64,000 nucleotides of DNA from JAJEAO01 sp963667635 (GCA_965232015.1 OZ246946.1:2666001-2730000); one strand, 5' to 3'. Shown: positions 22,184 through 33,052, counted from the first letter of the stretch. Numbers and translations are program-made. The notes: generated by a model not told the origin, from the sequence alone.

Positions 22184-25100
22184 CCACGCCCAGGGACCCG
22201 TCCTGATCCCGCGAGAAGATCCACGACACCGGCCCGCGCGGCGTGTACTCGACCACGATGATGGAGTCCTCGGCGGCGGTGACGCTGGACGAATAGCGCA
22301 CGTTCAGATCCCGCGACAACTGTTTGGCGAGCGTGACCCGGGCCGTGGGATTGCTGAACCGGCCGATCAGGAACGGATCAATGGTGAGCCGGTCGATGCC
22401 GAAGACCCGGCCAGCGCGACGCCCGATCATGTTGGAGAGCTGCTGGCTGAGGACGCTGGCGGCGGAGGCCGCAGCCACATCGTCGTCCTGCGCCTGCGTC
22501 AGCAGCTCCTCCTCGGGCGCGCCGGCCAGCAGCCGGAGGATGTCCGCCTCCCGAAGCGGCGGATCCGAACTCAGGTTGGCGTTCACCTGCGCCGCCGTGC
22601 CGGAGGCGGTGAGCCGCACCCGGTAACTGCGGACCGTGGTCTCGGCTTCGACATCGAAGACCGGCTCGATCCCCTCCGGATCGATGAAGTCGGCGCGCCC
22701 CGACACGATCCCGAACCGATGGGCCCCGAAATAGACCTCTCCACCCACGAGGTCGGCGTGTCCGAGCAGCGCCGGGGCGGTCGGAGTCCCCCGCAAGCCG
22801 AAATCCGCGGCGGCGTCGAGCTGGAAGACCGAGTTGCGCACCGCGAACGGCGAATCGGTCTCCACCTGCACGTCCATGCGGAGCGTGTCGAGGAAACCGC
22901 CGGCCACTTCGTCGGGCGGCGCGGCCACGGCGTCGAGATCGGAAAGGATGCTCGAGAACAGCTCGTACTCCCGGCTCCACACCGCTTCATCGAGCCGGAC
23001 CGTCCCGGTCAGCAACTGACCTTCCTGATCTCCGAGCAGGTGGAGATCCGCGTTCACGGTGGCGGTCAGATCGCTCGGGTAGCGGAGTCGGGCGTCGCCG
23101 AGCTGCAGCCGGAGGTCCACCGCGGCCGCGCTCGCCTCTTCCAGCGAAACCGCTCCCGAAACCAGCGCCGTCCCCTCCGCCAGCCGGCCGCTCACCTCCG
23201 CGATCTGCGCCGTCCGACGATCGAAGTTCACCACCCCGTCCACGTCGCTCAGCGCATGGGGAAACCCGTCGAGACGAAACGCCGCTCCGCGGAGCGTGCC
23301 CCGCCCGAGAACCTCGGGCGAGAGGGCGGAGCCCACGACTTCGGCGTCCACTTCGAGCGTCCCCTCGGCCTGGAGTCCCGCCACCAGCGACCCGGCGGCG
23401 ACGAGGGAAGCCTCGCCCGAGACATCCAGATCGAGGAGCAGGTCGTCGAGCCCGACGGAGCCGGCGAGCGCGATCCGGCTCACCCCGTCGGTGACCGCGA
23501 GTCGCTCCACATGGACGCGGGCGTCCTCCACCCGGATCCCCGCCGGCCCGGTGAGGTGAACGCCGGTGGCCACGCCGGGCAGATCCAGATCGAGTCCGGT
23601 GAGCTCCGCGGTCCCCTCCATCCACTCGTCGAGCGGGTCCTCGACGTGGAAGTCCCCCGCTCCCGACGCCACGAGGCGGATGCCGCGCTCGGCCGCCGCC
23701 TCGAACACGAGGGGCGCCACATCCACGCCGGAGACGGTGATCCGGCCGGAGCCGTCGGTCCCGAGCGGAACCTTGCCGCTCATGCGCACCGAGGCCAGAC
23801 CCGAGTCCAGCTCTCCGGCGCCCTCGAAGTCCTCCCCGAACACGGCGCCGGTGATGTTGCCGGGGCCGAGCGGGAGTCCGAGGACGAGGGCGTTCGGAAC
23901 CCGCGCCTCGAGGTGCAGCTCGGGGACGAGCAGATCGCCGCCCACGCTGAGGTCGAAGTCCGACCGGATCGTGATCCACTCGGGCGCGAGCCCCGGCGTC
24001 AGGGGAAAGTCGGTCCCCGAAATGGCGCCCTCCATCTCCCATTCCACCAGGCCGATCTGGATCTCGCCGGAGGCGGCGCCCCCGCCGAAAGCGCCCGACA
24101 TCGGGGCTAGCCGGGCCCGGTCGCCGAGCAGGGTCCACTCGATCCGCGCCTCGTCGAAGGGCTGCTCGAGGACGTGACCGCGGAAGCCCTCCACCCAGCC
24201 CCCGCCGGTGACCCACAGGTCCTTGCGGACCATGTCGGCCTCCCCGGTGACCACGCCGTCGGCTTCGAGGTCCCATTCCAGGTACTCGATGATCTCCCGG
24301 GCGTCCCATTCGTTCCACGAGGCGTCGAACGCCATGTCGGGGTATTCCCCGCCGTCGGCGTGGGCGAAGACGCCCGACGTCTGGAGGGTCGAATCGCCTC
24401 GCCGCGCCGAGACCGCATCGAGCCACATGTCGTCCGGCCCCACGCCCCCGGTGGCGACCAGCGTGTCGGTGCGAAGGGGCCCCACCGAGAGCGAGCGGCC
24501 CTCGACCTCGCCCTCGAGGATGAGGCCGTCCGGCCAGCGCCCCCGCACGATCCCCTCGAACCCGGCGGCCCCGGCGACCTCCCACGCGATCTCTTCGGGA
24601 TCCTCGGCGAAGAGCACCCGGCGGATCTCCTGCTGAAGGGCATCGGCCTCGGCGCTCTCGCCGGCCAGCCCGCTCACGGCCAGATCCGCCTCTCCACCCC
24701 GGAAGACCCCCTGCCCCTCGGCCCGGAAGGCGTCTCCCCGCACGACGAGGTCCGGAACCCGGGTCTCCTGCTCGTCCATCTCGAGACCCAGCGAAAAGCC
24801 GAAGCGGAGTCCGGACGCCTCGCCGGGGCCGGGAAGGCGCCCGGTCGCCCGCAGCGTCCCGAGAGTCTCCTCGATGGTCCCGAGAACCATCTCGAGGTCG
24901 GCCTCCATATCCACGCGGGAGGCGAGCGTCGTCGGGACGCCGAAGTAGCCGGCCGCGGCGGGCCCGAGGGAGGCGTCGGTCGCGGTGAATGCGACCTCGG
25001 CGCGGTGCTGGTCCCGCGGCTGCGGCTGAAGCAGTCGAAACGTCGCGGCGCCGCCGGCGGCGGTCCCCTCCGCCGAAGAGATCTCGACCCGATCGGGCCC

Positions 25101-26147
25101 GATGTAGAGGAAGCCGATCCAGTCCTCCACCGGAACCCCGTAGAAGCGCCCCGAAGGCAGCACGAAGTCCCCGGCGATCGCGAGCCCGTCCTCGATGAAC
25201 TCGGCGCCGCCGACGAAGGAGAACGGAGGATCGTCGGTCGTGTCGAGACCGTCGAAGTCGAACATCAGGCGACCGACCCCTCCGGCGCGGCCGCCGCCGG
25301 TGAGCTTCAGAGGGCCGGCGAGATCGTTCTCGAGGTCGAAAACCCCGGAACCCTCCATCGAGAGCAGCTCCCCGCTCAGCTCGACCCGATCGAGATGGAG
25401 CCGTCCCTCCCGCAGGCGAAGATCGGCCTGGATGGCCATGTCGAGGTCGGGTCGGTCCCACATCCGGATCGCCCCGGTCCCGGACCGGATGCGGCCATCC
25501 ACACCCCCCTCCGCCGCCGCGAAATCCAGTTCGACGCCGTCGAGCCGGACCTCCCACGGGGTGGGACGATTCCGGTAACCGATCGTGGACCCCGCGAAGG
25601 ACATCGAATCGGAGGAGAGGGAAATCCGTGACGCCAGCAGGTCGGCGAGCGGGCCGAAACCGGGAGCGTCCTCCGGGGGCGGAACGCCTCCGTCATCCTG
25701 TCCCCACGCCCGGACCCCGGAGATGTCGAGACCCTCGAGGTGGAGCCCCATGGGGAGGAGCGCCCGCCATCCCAGGCGCCCCGCGATCCGCTCGACCGCG
25801 AAGGCCGGCGGCGTCGGTCCGGCCGACCCCGGCTCGCGACCGATCTGCAGGTCGCGGATCTCGAACGAGCCGTCGAGCAGGGCGACTTCGAGGGACGACG
25901 CCGCGACCGGCCGATCGAGTCGGCGCTCCAGTTCGCTGGAGACGAGCCGCGCCAGCGTGCGCGAATCCAGCCGGTCGGCCAGCAGGGAGAGCGCGACGAC
26001 CAGAACGAAGATCGAGGCGGCGGCGAACCCCAGCAGAAGCGCAACCCGCAGGAGCACCCGGCTCGCGGGCCGAACGGCAGGATCGCGGGCGGCCGCGTCG
26101 TCCTCCGGCGGCGGCGGCGGTCCGTCAGGCCGCTCCTGGTCGGTCAT
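22158..26147 (-). CDS. tamB: TamB-family inner-membrane-anchored translocation protein
   Basis: A 1329-residue AsmA/TamB-superfamily protein: a proline-rich cytoplasmic N-terminus (1-30), one membrane helix (about 31-56, 'VALLLGFAAASIFVLVVALS'), then a very long beta-rich periplasmic region. The C-terminal ~300 residues match the TamB (DUF490) domain, e.g. 'RVRLTASGTAAQVNANLSSD', 'LRLLAGAPEEE', 'VLSQQLSNMIGRRAGRVFGI' and a terminal 'GVDVRFHRSF'. TamB-like proteins span the periplasm and have been implicated in barrel-protein assembly and lipid transport. It starts 7 bp after the BCCP gene, which links the carboxylase operon and the envelope cassette in one transcript. Confidence 0.9.
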   Translation of the reverse strand: MTDQERPDGPPPPPEDDAAARDPAVRPASRVLLRVALLLGFAAASIFVLVVALSLLADRLDSRTLARLVSSELERRLDRPVAASSLEVALLDGSFEIRDLQIGREPGSAGPTPPAFAVERIAGRLGWRALLPMGLHLEGLDISGVRAWGQDDGGVPPPEDAPGFGPLADLLASRISLSSDSMSFAGSTIGYRNRPTPWEVRLDGVELDFAAAEGGVDGRIRSGTGAIRMWDRPDLDMAIQADLRLREGRLHLDRVELSGELLSMEGSGVFDLENDLAGPLKLTGGGRAGGVGRLMFDFDGLDTTDDPPFSFVGGAEFIEDGLAIAGDFVLPSGRFYGVPVEDWIGFLYIGPDRVEISSAEGTAAGGAATFRLLQPQPRDQHRAEVAFTATDASLGPAAAGYFGVPTTLASRVDMEADLEMVLGTIEETLGTLRATGRLPGPGEASGLRFGFSLGLEMDEQETRVPDLVVRGDAFRAEGQGVFRGGEADLAVSGLAGESAEADALQQEIRRVLFAEDPEEIAWEVAGAAGFEGIVRGRWPDGLILEGEVEGRSLSVGPLRTDTLVATGGVGPDDMWLDAVSARRGDSTLQTSGVFAHADGGEYPDMAFDASWNEWDAREIIEYLEWDLEADGVVTGEADMVRKDLWVTGGGWVEGFRGHVLEQPFDEARIEWTLLGDRARLAPMSGAFGGGAASGEIQIGLVEWEMEGAISGTDFPLTPGLAPEWITIRSDFDLSVGGDLLVPELHLEARVPNALVLGLPLGPGNITGAVFGEDFEGAGELDSGLASVRMSGKVPLGTDGSGRITVSGVDVAPLVFEAAAERGIRLVASGAGDFHVEDPLDEWMEGTAELTGLDLDLPGVATGVHLTGPAGIRVEDARVHVERLAVTDGVSRIALAGSVGLDDLLLDLDVSGEASLVAAGSLVAGLQAEGTLEVDAEVVGSALSPEVLGRGTLRGAAFRLDGFPHALSDVDGVVNFDRRTAQIAEVSGRLAEGTALVSGAVSLEEASAAAVDLRLQLGDARLRYPSDLTATVNADLHLLGDQEGQLLTGTVRLDEAVWSREYELFSSILSDLDAVAAPPDEVAGGFLDTLRMDVQVETDSPFAVRNSVFQLDAAADFGLRGTPTAPALLGHADLVGGEVYFGAHRFGIVSGRADFIDPEGIEPVFDVEAETTVRSYRVRLTASGTAAQVNANLSSDPPLREADILRLLAGAPEEELLTQAQDDDVAAASAASVLSQQLSNMIGRRAGRVFGIDRLTIDPFLIGRFSNPTARVTLAKQLSRDLNVRYSSSVTAAEDSIIVVEYTPRGPVSWIFSRDQDGSLGVDVRFHRSF

Positions 26148-26154
26148 GGGAGCC

Positions 26155-26667
26155 TCAGACGGGATCCAGGCGGAACAGCGGCGCGCCCGCCTCCGCCAGT
26201 TCTCCCGTGGAGACCCTCATGTTAGCGATCACTCCGGCCCCGGGAGCCCGGATTTCGTTCTGCATCTTCATCGCCTCGAAGACGAGGACCGCCTCGCCCG
26301 GCTCGACCCGGTCCCCTTCGTTCCGGAGGATTCGCACGACCTTGCCAGGCATCGGGCTGCGCACTTCCGCCGCGCCGCCACCGGCGCCGCTCCCGGCGCG
26401 TCGGCGGCGATCCCGGGCCGTCTCGAAGCGGAACCGGCGGCCTCCCAGCTCGACGATCAGCGCGCCGCCGGCGTCCGCCCGGACCGCGACCTCCCGGGTC
26501 TCGCGGCCGCGGCGAACGATCCATCCTACGAAGGCGGGTCGAACCTCGAACGGCGCCCCCCCATCGCCCAGCCGGACCCGGATCGCTCCGGCGTCGTCCG
26601 CTTCCGCCTCCACCCGCACCTCCCGCGCCTCTCCGCCGGACTCCTCGAGCCGGAGCTCGTTCCGCAT
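26155..26667 (-). CDS. Biotin carboxyl carrier protein subunit of an acyl-CoA carboxylase
   Basis: A 170-residue biotinyl-domain protein. The C-terminal domain (about 100-170) has the biotin attachment motif 'VFEAMKMQNEI' with biotinylated Lys about 134, preceded by 'SPMPGKVVRILRNEGDRVEP'. The N-terminal ~90 residues form a beta-rich linker domain as in carboxylase alpha subunits. The ATG at 26667 overlaps the biotin-carboxylase stop by one base (TGATG), implying equimolar synthesis. The BirA ligase that would attach biotin is encoded at 49615-50529. Confidence 0.88.
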   Translation of the reverse strand: MRNELRLEESGGEAREVRVEAEADDAGAIRVRLGDGGAPFEVRPAFVGWIVRRGRETREVAVRADAGGALIVELGGRRFRFETARDRRRRAGSGAGGGAAEVRSPMPGKVVRILRNEGDRVEPGEAVLVFEAMKMQNEIRAPGAGVIANMRVSTGELAEAGAPLFRLDPV

Positions 26668-28172
26668 CACCGCCCTCCCCCGGCGCCGGGGCGGGCCGCG
26701 AGACTCCACCGGGAAACCGGGGCCGGCGGCGGGCCCGGGGAGCGCCCGGTCCGATAGAGCTCGGCCGCGGCCGCGGCGGCGGCGAAGTCCGCCAGATCGT
26801 CGGCGGACGGACGCGAGGCGGGACCGGTGGAGAGGCCGCCCCAGTGGTCTCCCACGAAGCCGGTGTCGTACACGCCGCTTCGAAACGGCGCGCTCCGAAG
26901 CACACGGTCGAAGAAGGGAAGCGTGCTCGGCACGCCGACGAGGCGGGTCTCGGCGACCCCCCGGAGGGCCCGACGCCGCGCCGTCTCCCGGTCGGGACCC
27001 CAGGCGATCAGCTTGGCCAGCAGGGGGTCGTAGTGGGGCGAGACTTCGGTTCCGGAGTCCACGCCGGCGTCGCACCGGATCCCGGGTCCGTCGGGAGGAC
27101 GGAACGTGGTGATCCGCCCGGTGCCGGGGAGGAACCCGGCGAACGGGTCCTCGGCGGTGAGCCGCAGCTCGATGGCCGCTCCCGAGAGGCTCACGTCCTC
27201 CTGGGTGAAGCCCAGCGGCATGCCCGCGGCCACCTGGATCTGGAGCGCAACAAGGTCGAGTCCGGCAATCAGCTCGGTCACCGGGTGCTCGACCTGGAGC
27301 CTGGTGTTCATCTCGAGGAAGCTGAAGCCGCCGTCGGGGTCGAGCAGGAACTCCACGGTGCCGGCGTTGCGGTAGCCCGCCGCGGTGGCGAGCCGGACGG
27401 CGGCGGCCCCCATCGCCTCGCGGAGGCCGGACGTGAGCGCGGGGGAGGGGCTCTCCTCCACCAGTTTCTGATTGCGCCGCTGGATCGAGCAGTCGCGCTC
27501 CCCGAGGTGCACCACCTCGCCCGCGGGCCCGCCGAGAACCTGGACCTCGACGTGCCGCGGCCTCGCGATCCGGCGCTCGAGGAACACCCGCGAGTCTCCG
27601 AACGCGGCCTGCGCCTCGGACCGCGCCTCCGCAAACGCGCCGGGAAGCTCCTCCGGGCGGCTCACCGGCCGCATTCCCATCCCGCCTCCGCCCGCCGACG
27701 CCTTGATCAGCAGGGGAAAGCCGATATCGCGGGCGGCGGTCCGCGCCGCGTCGAGGTCATCGCAGATGTCGGACCCCGGCGCGACCGGAACTCCCGCCGA
27801 GACCGCCGCCGCCCGCGCCGCCGCCTTGTCGCCCATGCGGCGCATCGCCTCGGGCGGCGGCCCCACGAAGACGAGGCCGCGCGCGGCGCAGCGGTCGGCG
27901 AAGTCGGCCCGCTCCGCGAGGAACCCGTATCCCGGATGGATCGCCTCGGCGCCCATCGCTTCGGCCGCGTCGAGGACGCGGTCGGCGACCAGATAGCTGT
28001 CCCGGGAGGCGGCCGCCCCGATGCAGAGCGACTCGTCGCCCAGCCGGACATGGAGGCTGTCCCGGTCCACCTCCGAGTGGACCGTGACCGGGGACACGCC
28101 CAGATCCCGGCAGGCGCGGATGATCCGGACCGCGATCTCGCCGCGGTTCGCGATCAGGAGGCGGCGGAACAT
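26667..28172 (-). CDS. accC: Biotin carboxylase subunit of an acyl-CoA carboxylase
   Basis: A 501-residue ATP-grasp enzyme that carboxylates biotin using bicarbonate and ATP. Motifs: 'FRRLLIANRGEIAVRIIRAC', 'AIHPGYGFLAERADFADRCA', the glycine-rich lid 'IKASAGGGGMGMRPV', 'GERDCSIQRRNQKLVEE', and 'FLEMNTRLQVEHPVTELIAG' with the catalytic Glu and Arg. The C-terminal ~40 residues are Ala/Pro-rich and extend beyond the family norm. With the adjacent carboxyltransferase and BCCP genes it forms a propionyl- or other acyl-CoA carboxylase; acetyl-CoA carboxylase is less likely because a PccB-type beta subunit is next to it. Confidence 0.92.
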   Translation of the reverse strand: MFRRLLIANRGEIAVRIIRACRDLGVSPVTVHSEVDRDSLHVRLGDESLCIGAAASRDSYLVADRVLDAAEAMGAEAIHPGYGFLAERADFADRCAARGLVFVGPPPEAMRRMGDKAAARAAAVSAGVPVAPGSDICDDLDAARTAARDIGFPLLIKASAGGGGMGMRPVSRPEELPGAFAEARSEAQAAFGDSRVFLERRIARPRHVEVQVLGGPAGEVVHLGERDCSIQRRNQKLVEESPSPALTSGLREAMGAAAVRLATAAGYRNAGTVEFLLDPDGGFSFLEMNTRLQVEHPVTELIAGLDLVALQIQVAAGMPLGFTQEDVSLSGAAIELRLTAEDPFAGFLPGTGRITTFRPPDGPGIRCDAGVDSGTEVSPHYDPLLAKLIAWGPDRETARRRALRGVAETRLVGVPSTLPFFDRVLRSAPFRSGVYDTGFVGDHWGGLSTGPASRPSADDLADFAAAAAAAELYRTGRSPGPPPAPVSRWSLAARPGAGGGR

Positions 28173-28188
28173 CCGGCGGGCTGCAGGC

Positions 28189-29748
<1,560 letters not shown>

Positions 29749-29839
29749 GGAAGCATCCGAGGACCGGTCCGGAGAGCGGTCCGGGGAGCGGTCCGGGGCC
29801 AAGAGGCGTTCCCCGCTGCCGCGCCGCGCTCGGGCGGCG

Positions 29840-30484
29840 TCAGGAGCGGGCGTTCTCCCAGTCCTTGAGGAATTGCTCGAGGCCGATGTCGGTCAGGGGA
29901 TGTCGGATCAGCAGGTCGAGCACCTTGGGGGGCATGGTGGCGATGTGAGCGCCGAGCCGGGCCGCCTCGACGACGTGCAGCGGGTTCCGGATGCTCGCGA
30001 CGAGGATCCTGGTGTCGAAACCGTAGTTCCCGTAAACCTGCCGGATGTCCTCGATGAGCTCCATGCCGGTCAGGGAGATGTCGTCGAGACGACCCACGAA
30101 CGGGCTGATGATGTAGGCGCCCGCCTTCGCCGCGAACAGCGCCTGCGGCAGGCTGAAGCAGAGGGTCACGTTGACCCGGATCCCGTGCCCGGCGAGCTCC
30201 CGCACCGCGCGGAGGCCATCGGGGGTCAGGGGACACTTGATGACGATGTTCTCGGCGATCCCGGCCAGCTCCCGCCCCTCTGCGACCATGCCGGCGGTGT
30301 CGGTCGAAATCACCTCGGCGGAGACGTCGCCGGGCACGACCTCCGCGATCCGGGCGAGGATCCGCTTCGGGTCGCCGGACTCCTTCGCCATGAGCGACGG
30401 GTTCGTGGTCACGCCATCCACGAGTCCCATCGCCGCGGCCCGGGTGATCGCGGCGATGTCGGCGGTGTCGAGAAAGATCTCCAT
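29840..30484 (-). CDS. Transaldolase / fructose-6-phosphate aldolase (TalC/MipB-like)
   Basis: A 214-residue small transaldolase. Conserved segments are 'MEIFLDTADIAAI', 'DGVTTNPSLMAKE', the Schiff-base lysine in 'AENIVIKCPLTPDGLRAV', 'GIRVNVTLCFSLPQALFAAK', 'GAYIISPFVGRLDDI' and 'ILVASIRNPLHV'. Length fits the FSA/TalC subfamily. It transfers dihydroxyacetone units in the pentose-phosphate pathway or cleaves fructose 6-phosphate; the sequence alone does not separate these. It is 91 bp upstream of the carboxyltransferase gene and may start the transcription unit. Confidence 0.9.
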   Translation of the reverse strand: MEIFLDTADIAAITRAAAMGLVDGVTTNPSLMAKESGDPKRILARIAEVVPGDVSAEVISTDTAGMVAEGRELAGIAENIVIKCPLTPDGLRAVRELAGHGIRVNVTLCFSLPQALFAAKAGAYIISPFVGRLDDISLTGMELIEDIRQVYGNYGFDTRILVASIRNPLHVVEAARLGAHIATMPPKVLDLLIRHPLTDIGLEQFLKDWENARS

Positions 30485-30577
30485 GGACGGTGGTCCGCTC
30501 CTGACGGATCGCCCCGAAATCGAAAGCGCTCCGGCGGCCCGGGGTCGGCGCCGGTCCGGAGGCGATGGAAGCCGATT

Positions 30578-30955
30578 CTACCCGGCGCGCCGGGTTCGCC
30601 GGAGGGCGACCCAGGTGAGCGCGGCGAGCAGACCGTCGCTGGCCGCGAACAGGAGAAACGAGGCGGGAGACCCCCGGAGCAGGAAATCCAGCCCGAACAG
30701 CACGGCGCCCGCGCCCTTCAGCCCGGGGCCCATGAGCCACAGGTACCACCGGTTCTGCTCGAGCCGCGACAGGACCACGAGGTACCCGACACCGATGGCG
30801 GCGGCGAACAGCCCGTTCAGATTCGCGTGGATCAGCAGCGCCGGCGGGGGCGCGCCGAACCAGGCTCCCACCGCCCCGGGGGCGAACAGGAGGGCCCCGC
30901 CGAGGAGGAGGTCGTAGGCCGCGCTCGCGAGCACGACCGAGCGCAGGAGCCTCAT
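30578..30955 (-). CDS. Small four-helix membrane protein
   Basis: A 125-residue protein with four predicted membrane helices: about 7-28, 40-62, 73-95 and 98-118. It includes 'LLLGGALLFAPGAVGAWFGA' and 'HANLNGLFAAAIGVGYLVVL'. It resembles short uncharacterised membrane proteins (DoxX/DUF4345-like layout), but I cannot assign a family. It is divergent from hslV, with 136 bp between starts. Confidence 0.65.
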   Translation of the reverse strand: MRLLRSVVLASAAYDLLLGGALLFAPGAVGAWFGAPPPALLIHANLNGLFAAAIGVGYLVVLSRLEQNRWYLWLMGPGLKGAGAVLFGLDFLLRGSPASFLLFAASDGLLAALTWVALRRTRRAG

Positions 30956-30988
30956 CGGGCGATGCTACCGGGAGGCCTCCGGCCCCGA

Positions 30989-30994
30989 TATACT
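30989..30994 (+). promoter_or_regulatory. Possible -10 box for hslVU
   Basis: TATACT (5 of 6 to consensus) stands out in GC-rich sequence about 100 nt upstream of the hslV start. No convincing -35 box is visible; a GGGAGGCCTCC palindrome lies just upstream at about 30970. Confidence 0.3.
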
Positions 30995-31091
30995 GCCCGG
31001 TTCCCGCGGCGAATGCGGGCCGTCCAGCAATCCGGCTGCGCCCGCCCCTGAACCAGGCTCCCGTCGGGCGCCTTCGGAGGCTGTCCGCCTC

Positions 31092-31631
31092 GTGCCCACT
31101 CCGTTTCACGCCACGACCGTGCTGGCGGTGCGCCGCGGCGACTGCACCGCTCTGGTCGCGGACGGACAGGTCACCCTCGGCGACATCGTGGTCAAGCAGC
31201 GCGCCCGCAAACTCCGCCGGATGGGCGAGGACGGCTCCGTCATCGCCGGCTTCGCCGGAGCCACCGCCGACGCCCTCGCGCTCCTCGCGAAGTTCGAGAC
31301 CAAGCTGGAGGCGCACCGCGGCAACCTCGAGCGCGCCTCGGTCGAGCTGGCCCAGGACTGGCGGACGGACCGGGTGATGCGCCACCTCGACGCGCTGCTG
31401 CTGGTGGCGAACCGGAAGCAGATGTTCCTGCTGTCCGGCGACGGCGATCTGATGCAGCCGGACGACGGGGTCATGGCCATCGGGGCGGGGGCATCGGAAG
31501 CGATGGCGGCGGCCCGGGCCCTCCTGGGACGGACCGAGCTCGCGGCGCGGGAGATCGCCGAAGACGCCATGCGAGTCACGAGCGACATCTGTATCTACAC
31601 GAACAAAGAGTTCGTCATCGAAGAGGTCTGA
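31092..31631 (+). CDS. hslV: HslV, peptidase subunit of the HslUV protease
   Basis: A 179-residue proteasome-beta-like threonine peptidase. The GTG start yields a seven-residue propeptide (VPTPFHA) before the mature N-terminus 'TTVLAVRRG', whose first Thr is the nucleophile. Typical segments follow: 'VADGQVTLGDIVVKQRARKL' (GDGQ is ADGQ here), 'IAGFAGATADALALLAKFET', 'LAQDWRTDRVMRHLDALLLV', 'MAIGAGASEAMAAARALL' and 'DICIYTNKEFVIEEV'. It assembles as a dodecamer with HslU hexamers to degrade misfolded cytoplasmic proteins. hslU follows 2 bp after its stop. Confidence 0.92.
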   Translation: MPTPFHATTVLAVRRGDCTALVADGQVTLGDIVVKQRARKLRRMGEDGSVIAGFAGATADALALLAKFETKLEAHRGNLERASVELAQDWRTDRVMRHLDALLLVANRKQMFLLSGDGDLMQPDDGVMAIGAGASEAMAAARALLGRTELAAREIAEDAMRVTSDICIYTNKEFVIEEV

Positions 31632-31633
31632 CC

Positions 31634-33052
31634 CTGGTCAAGGTTCTCCCGGCCGTCGGCGACGAGCCTCCCGCCGTCTTCGACGAGCCCACGCCCCGGG
31701 AGATCGTCGAGGAGCTCGACCGCTTCGTCATCGGGCAGCATGCCGCCAAGCGCGCGGTGGCGGTCGCGATGCGCAATCGCGCCCGCCGGATGCACGTGGC
31801 GGCCGAGATCGCCGACGAGATCCTCCCCAAGAACATCCTGATGATCGGGCCCACCGGAGTGGGCAAGACCGAGATCGCCCGACGGCTGGCCCATCTGTCC
31901 CGGTCGCCGTTCGTGAAGGTCGAGGCCTCGAAGTTCACCGAAGTGGGCTATGTCGGCCGCGACGTCGAGTCCATGGTCCGCGATCTGGTGGACGTGTCGG
32001 TGGAGATCCTCCGCGAAGAGGTGATCGAGGAGATGCGCCTCCAGATCGATCACAACGCCGAGGAGCAGGTGCTCGATCTCCTGCTGCCGGACGACGCGCC
32101 TCCGGGGCCGTCCGCGTTCCCGCCCGACGACGGCGGCGAAGAGCCGGAGCCCGATCCGGAGGCGAAGGAGCGGATCCGGATCCGGCGGAACGAGCTGCGC
32201 GCCCGCATCCGGCGCGGCGAGCTGGCGGAGCGGACGATCGAGGTGGACGTGCGGGAACCGGCGCCTCCGTTCCTCGAGACGCTGGTGCCGCCGGAGGAGG
32301 ACCTCGACGGAAGCGCCTCCGAGATGCTGCGGGGGCTCTTCGGCCCCCGTTTCCGCCGGACCGAGATGCTCGTGCCGGAGGCGCTCAACTACTTCGCCCG
32401 CGAAGAGGAGAGCCGACTCGTGGATCGGCGCCACCTCGAGACCCTCGCCCTCGAGCGCGCCGAAGACCACGGCATCATCTTCATCGACGAGCTCGACAAG
32501 GTGGCCAGCTTTCCGGGCAGCGCCGGCCCCGAAGTATCCCGCGAAGGGGTGCAGCGTGACCTGCTTCCCCTCTTCGACGGATCGTCCGTGACGACGCGCC
32601 ACGGCGTGGTGCGAACCGACCACATCCTGTTCATCGCCGCCGGAGCCTTTCAGGAGAACCGCCCCTCCGATCTGATTCCCGAGCTCCAGGGCCGCTTTCC
32701 GATCCGCGTGGAGCTGAGTCCGCTCACGGTGGACGACTTCGAGCGCATTCTCACCGAGCCCGAGGGGGCGCTCCTGAAGCAGTACCACGCGCTGCTCGAG
32801 ACCGAAGGGCTCTCGCTCGAGTTCCGCAAGGGAGCCATCCGCGAGATGGCCGCGGTCGCCGCCGAGGTCAACGAGCGGATGGAGGACATCGGGGCGCGCC
32901 GCCTCCATACGGTCGTGGAGCGGGTCCTCGAGGACCTCCTCTTCGACGCTCCCGACCTGCGCCGCCGGAAGTGGACCATCGACAGGAAGTACGTGTCGCG
33001 GATGCTCGACGGCATCGTGGAGAACGAGGACCTGTCGCGCTTCATCCTCTGA
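31634..33052 (+). CDS. hslU: HslU, ATPase subunit of the HslUV protease, apparent CTG start
   Basis: A 472-residue AAA+ unfoldase. Motifs: 'PREIVEELDRFVIGQHAAKR', Walker A 'LMIGPTGVGKTEIARRLA', 'EVGYVGRDVESMVRDLVD', an acidic intermediate domain (about 130-240), Walker B 'GIIFIDELDKV', the sensor region 'GRFPIRVELSPLT', and the C-terminal 'DLSRFIL' that docks in HslV. Upstream of the conserved N-terminus the frame has no ATG, GTG or TTG. The CTG at 31634 lies 7 nt after GAAGAGG and 2 bp after the hslV stop, so I infer a CTG start. A start at the GTG 31757 would delete the conserved N-terminal domain. Confidence 0.88.
   Translation: MVKVLPAVGDEPPAVFDEPTPREIVEELDRFVIGQHAAKRAVAVAMRNRARRMHVAAEIADEILPKNILMIGPTGVGKTEIARRLAHLSRSPFVKVEASKFTEVGYVGRDVESMVRDLVDVSVEILREEVIEEMRLQIDHNAEEQVLDLLLPDDAPPGPSAFPPDDGGEEPEPDPEAKERIRIRRNELRARIRRGELAERTIEVDVREPAPPFLETLVPPEEDLDGSASEMLRGLFGPRFRRTEMLVPEALNYFAREEESRLVDRRHLETLALERAEDHGIIFIDELDKVASFPGSAGPEVSREGVQRDLLPLFDGSSVTTRHGVVRTDHILFIAAGAFQENRPSDLIPELQGRFPIRVELSPLTVDDFERILTEPEGALLKQYHALLETEGLSLEFRKGAIREMAAVAAEVNERMEDIGARRLHTVVERVLEDLLFDAPDLRRRKWTIDRKYVSRMLDGIVENEDLSRFIL

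Noticed and set aside
29749..29802. N-terminal extension of the carboxyltransferase from a TTG at 29802
   Set aside because: It would only add a DRSPDRSPDRS-like stretch encoded by short tandem repeats. The ATG at 29748 directly precedes the family N-terminus.
31757..33052. HslU starting at the internal GTG 31757
   Set aside because: This would delete the conserved N-terminal segment including DRFVIGQHAAKR, which is required in the family.
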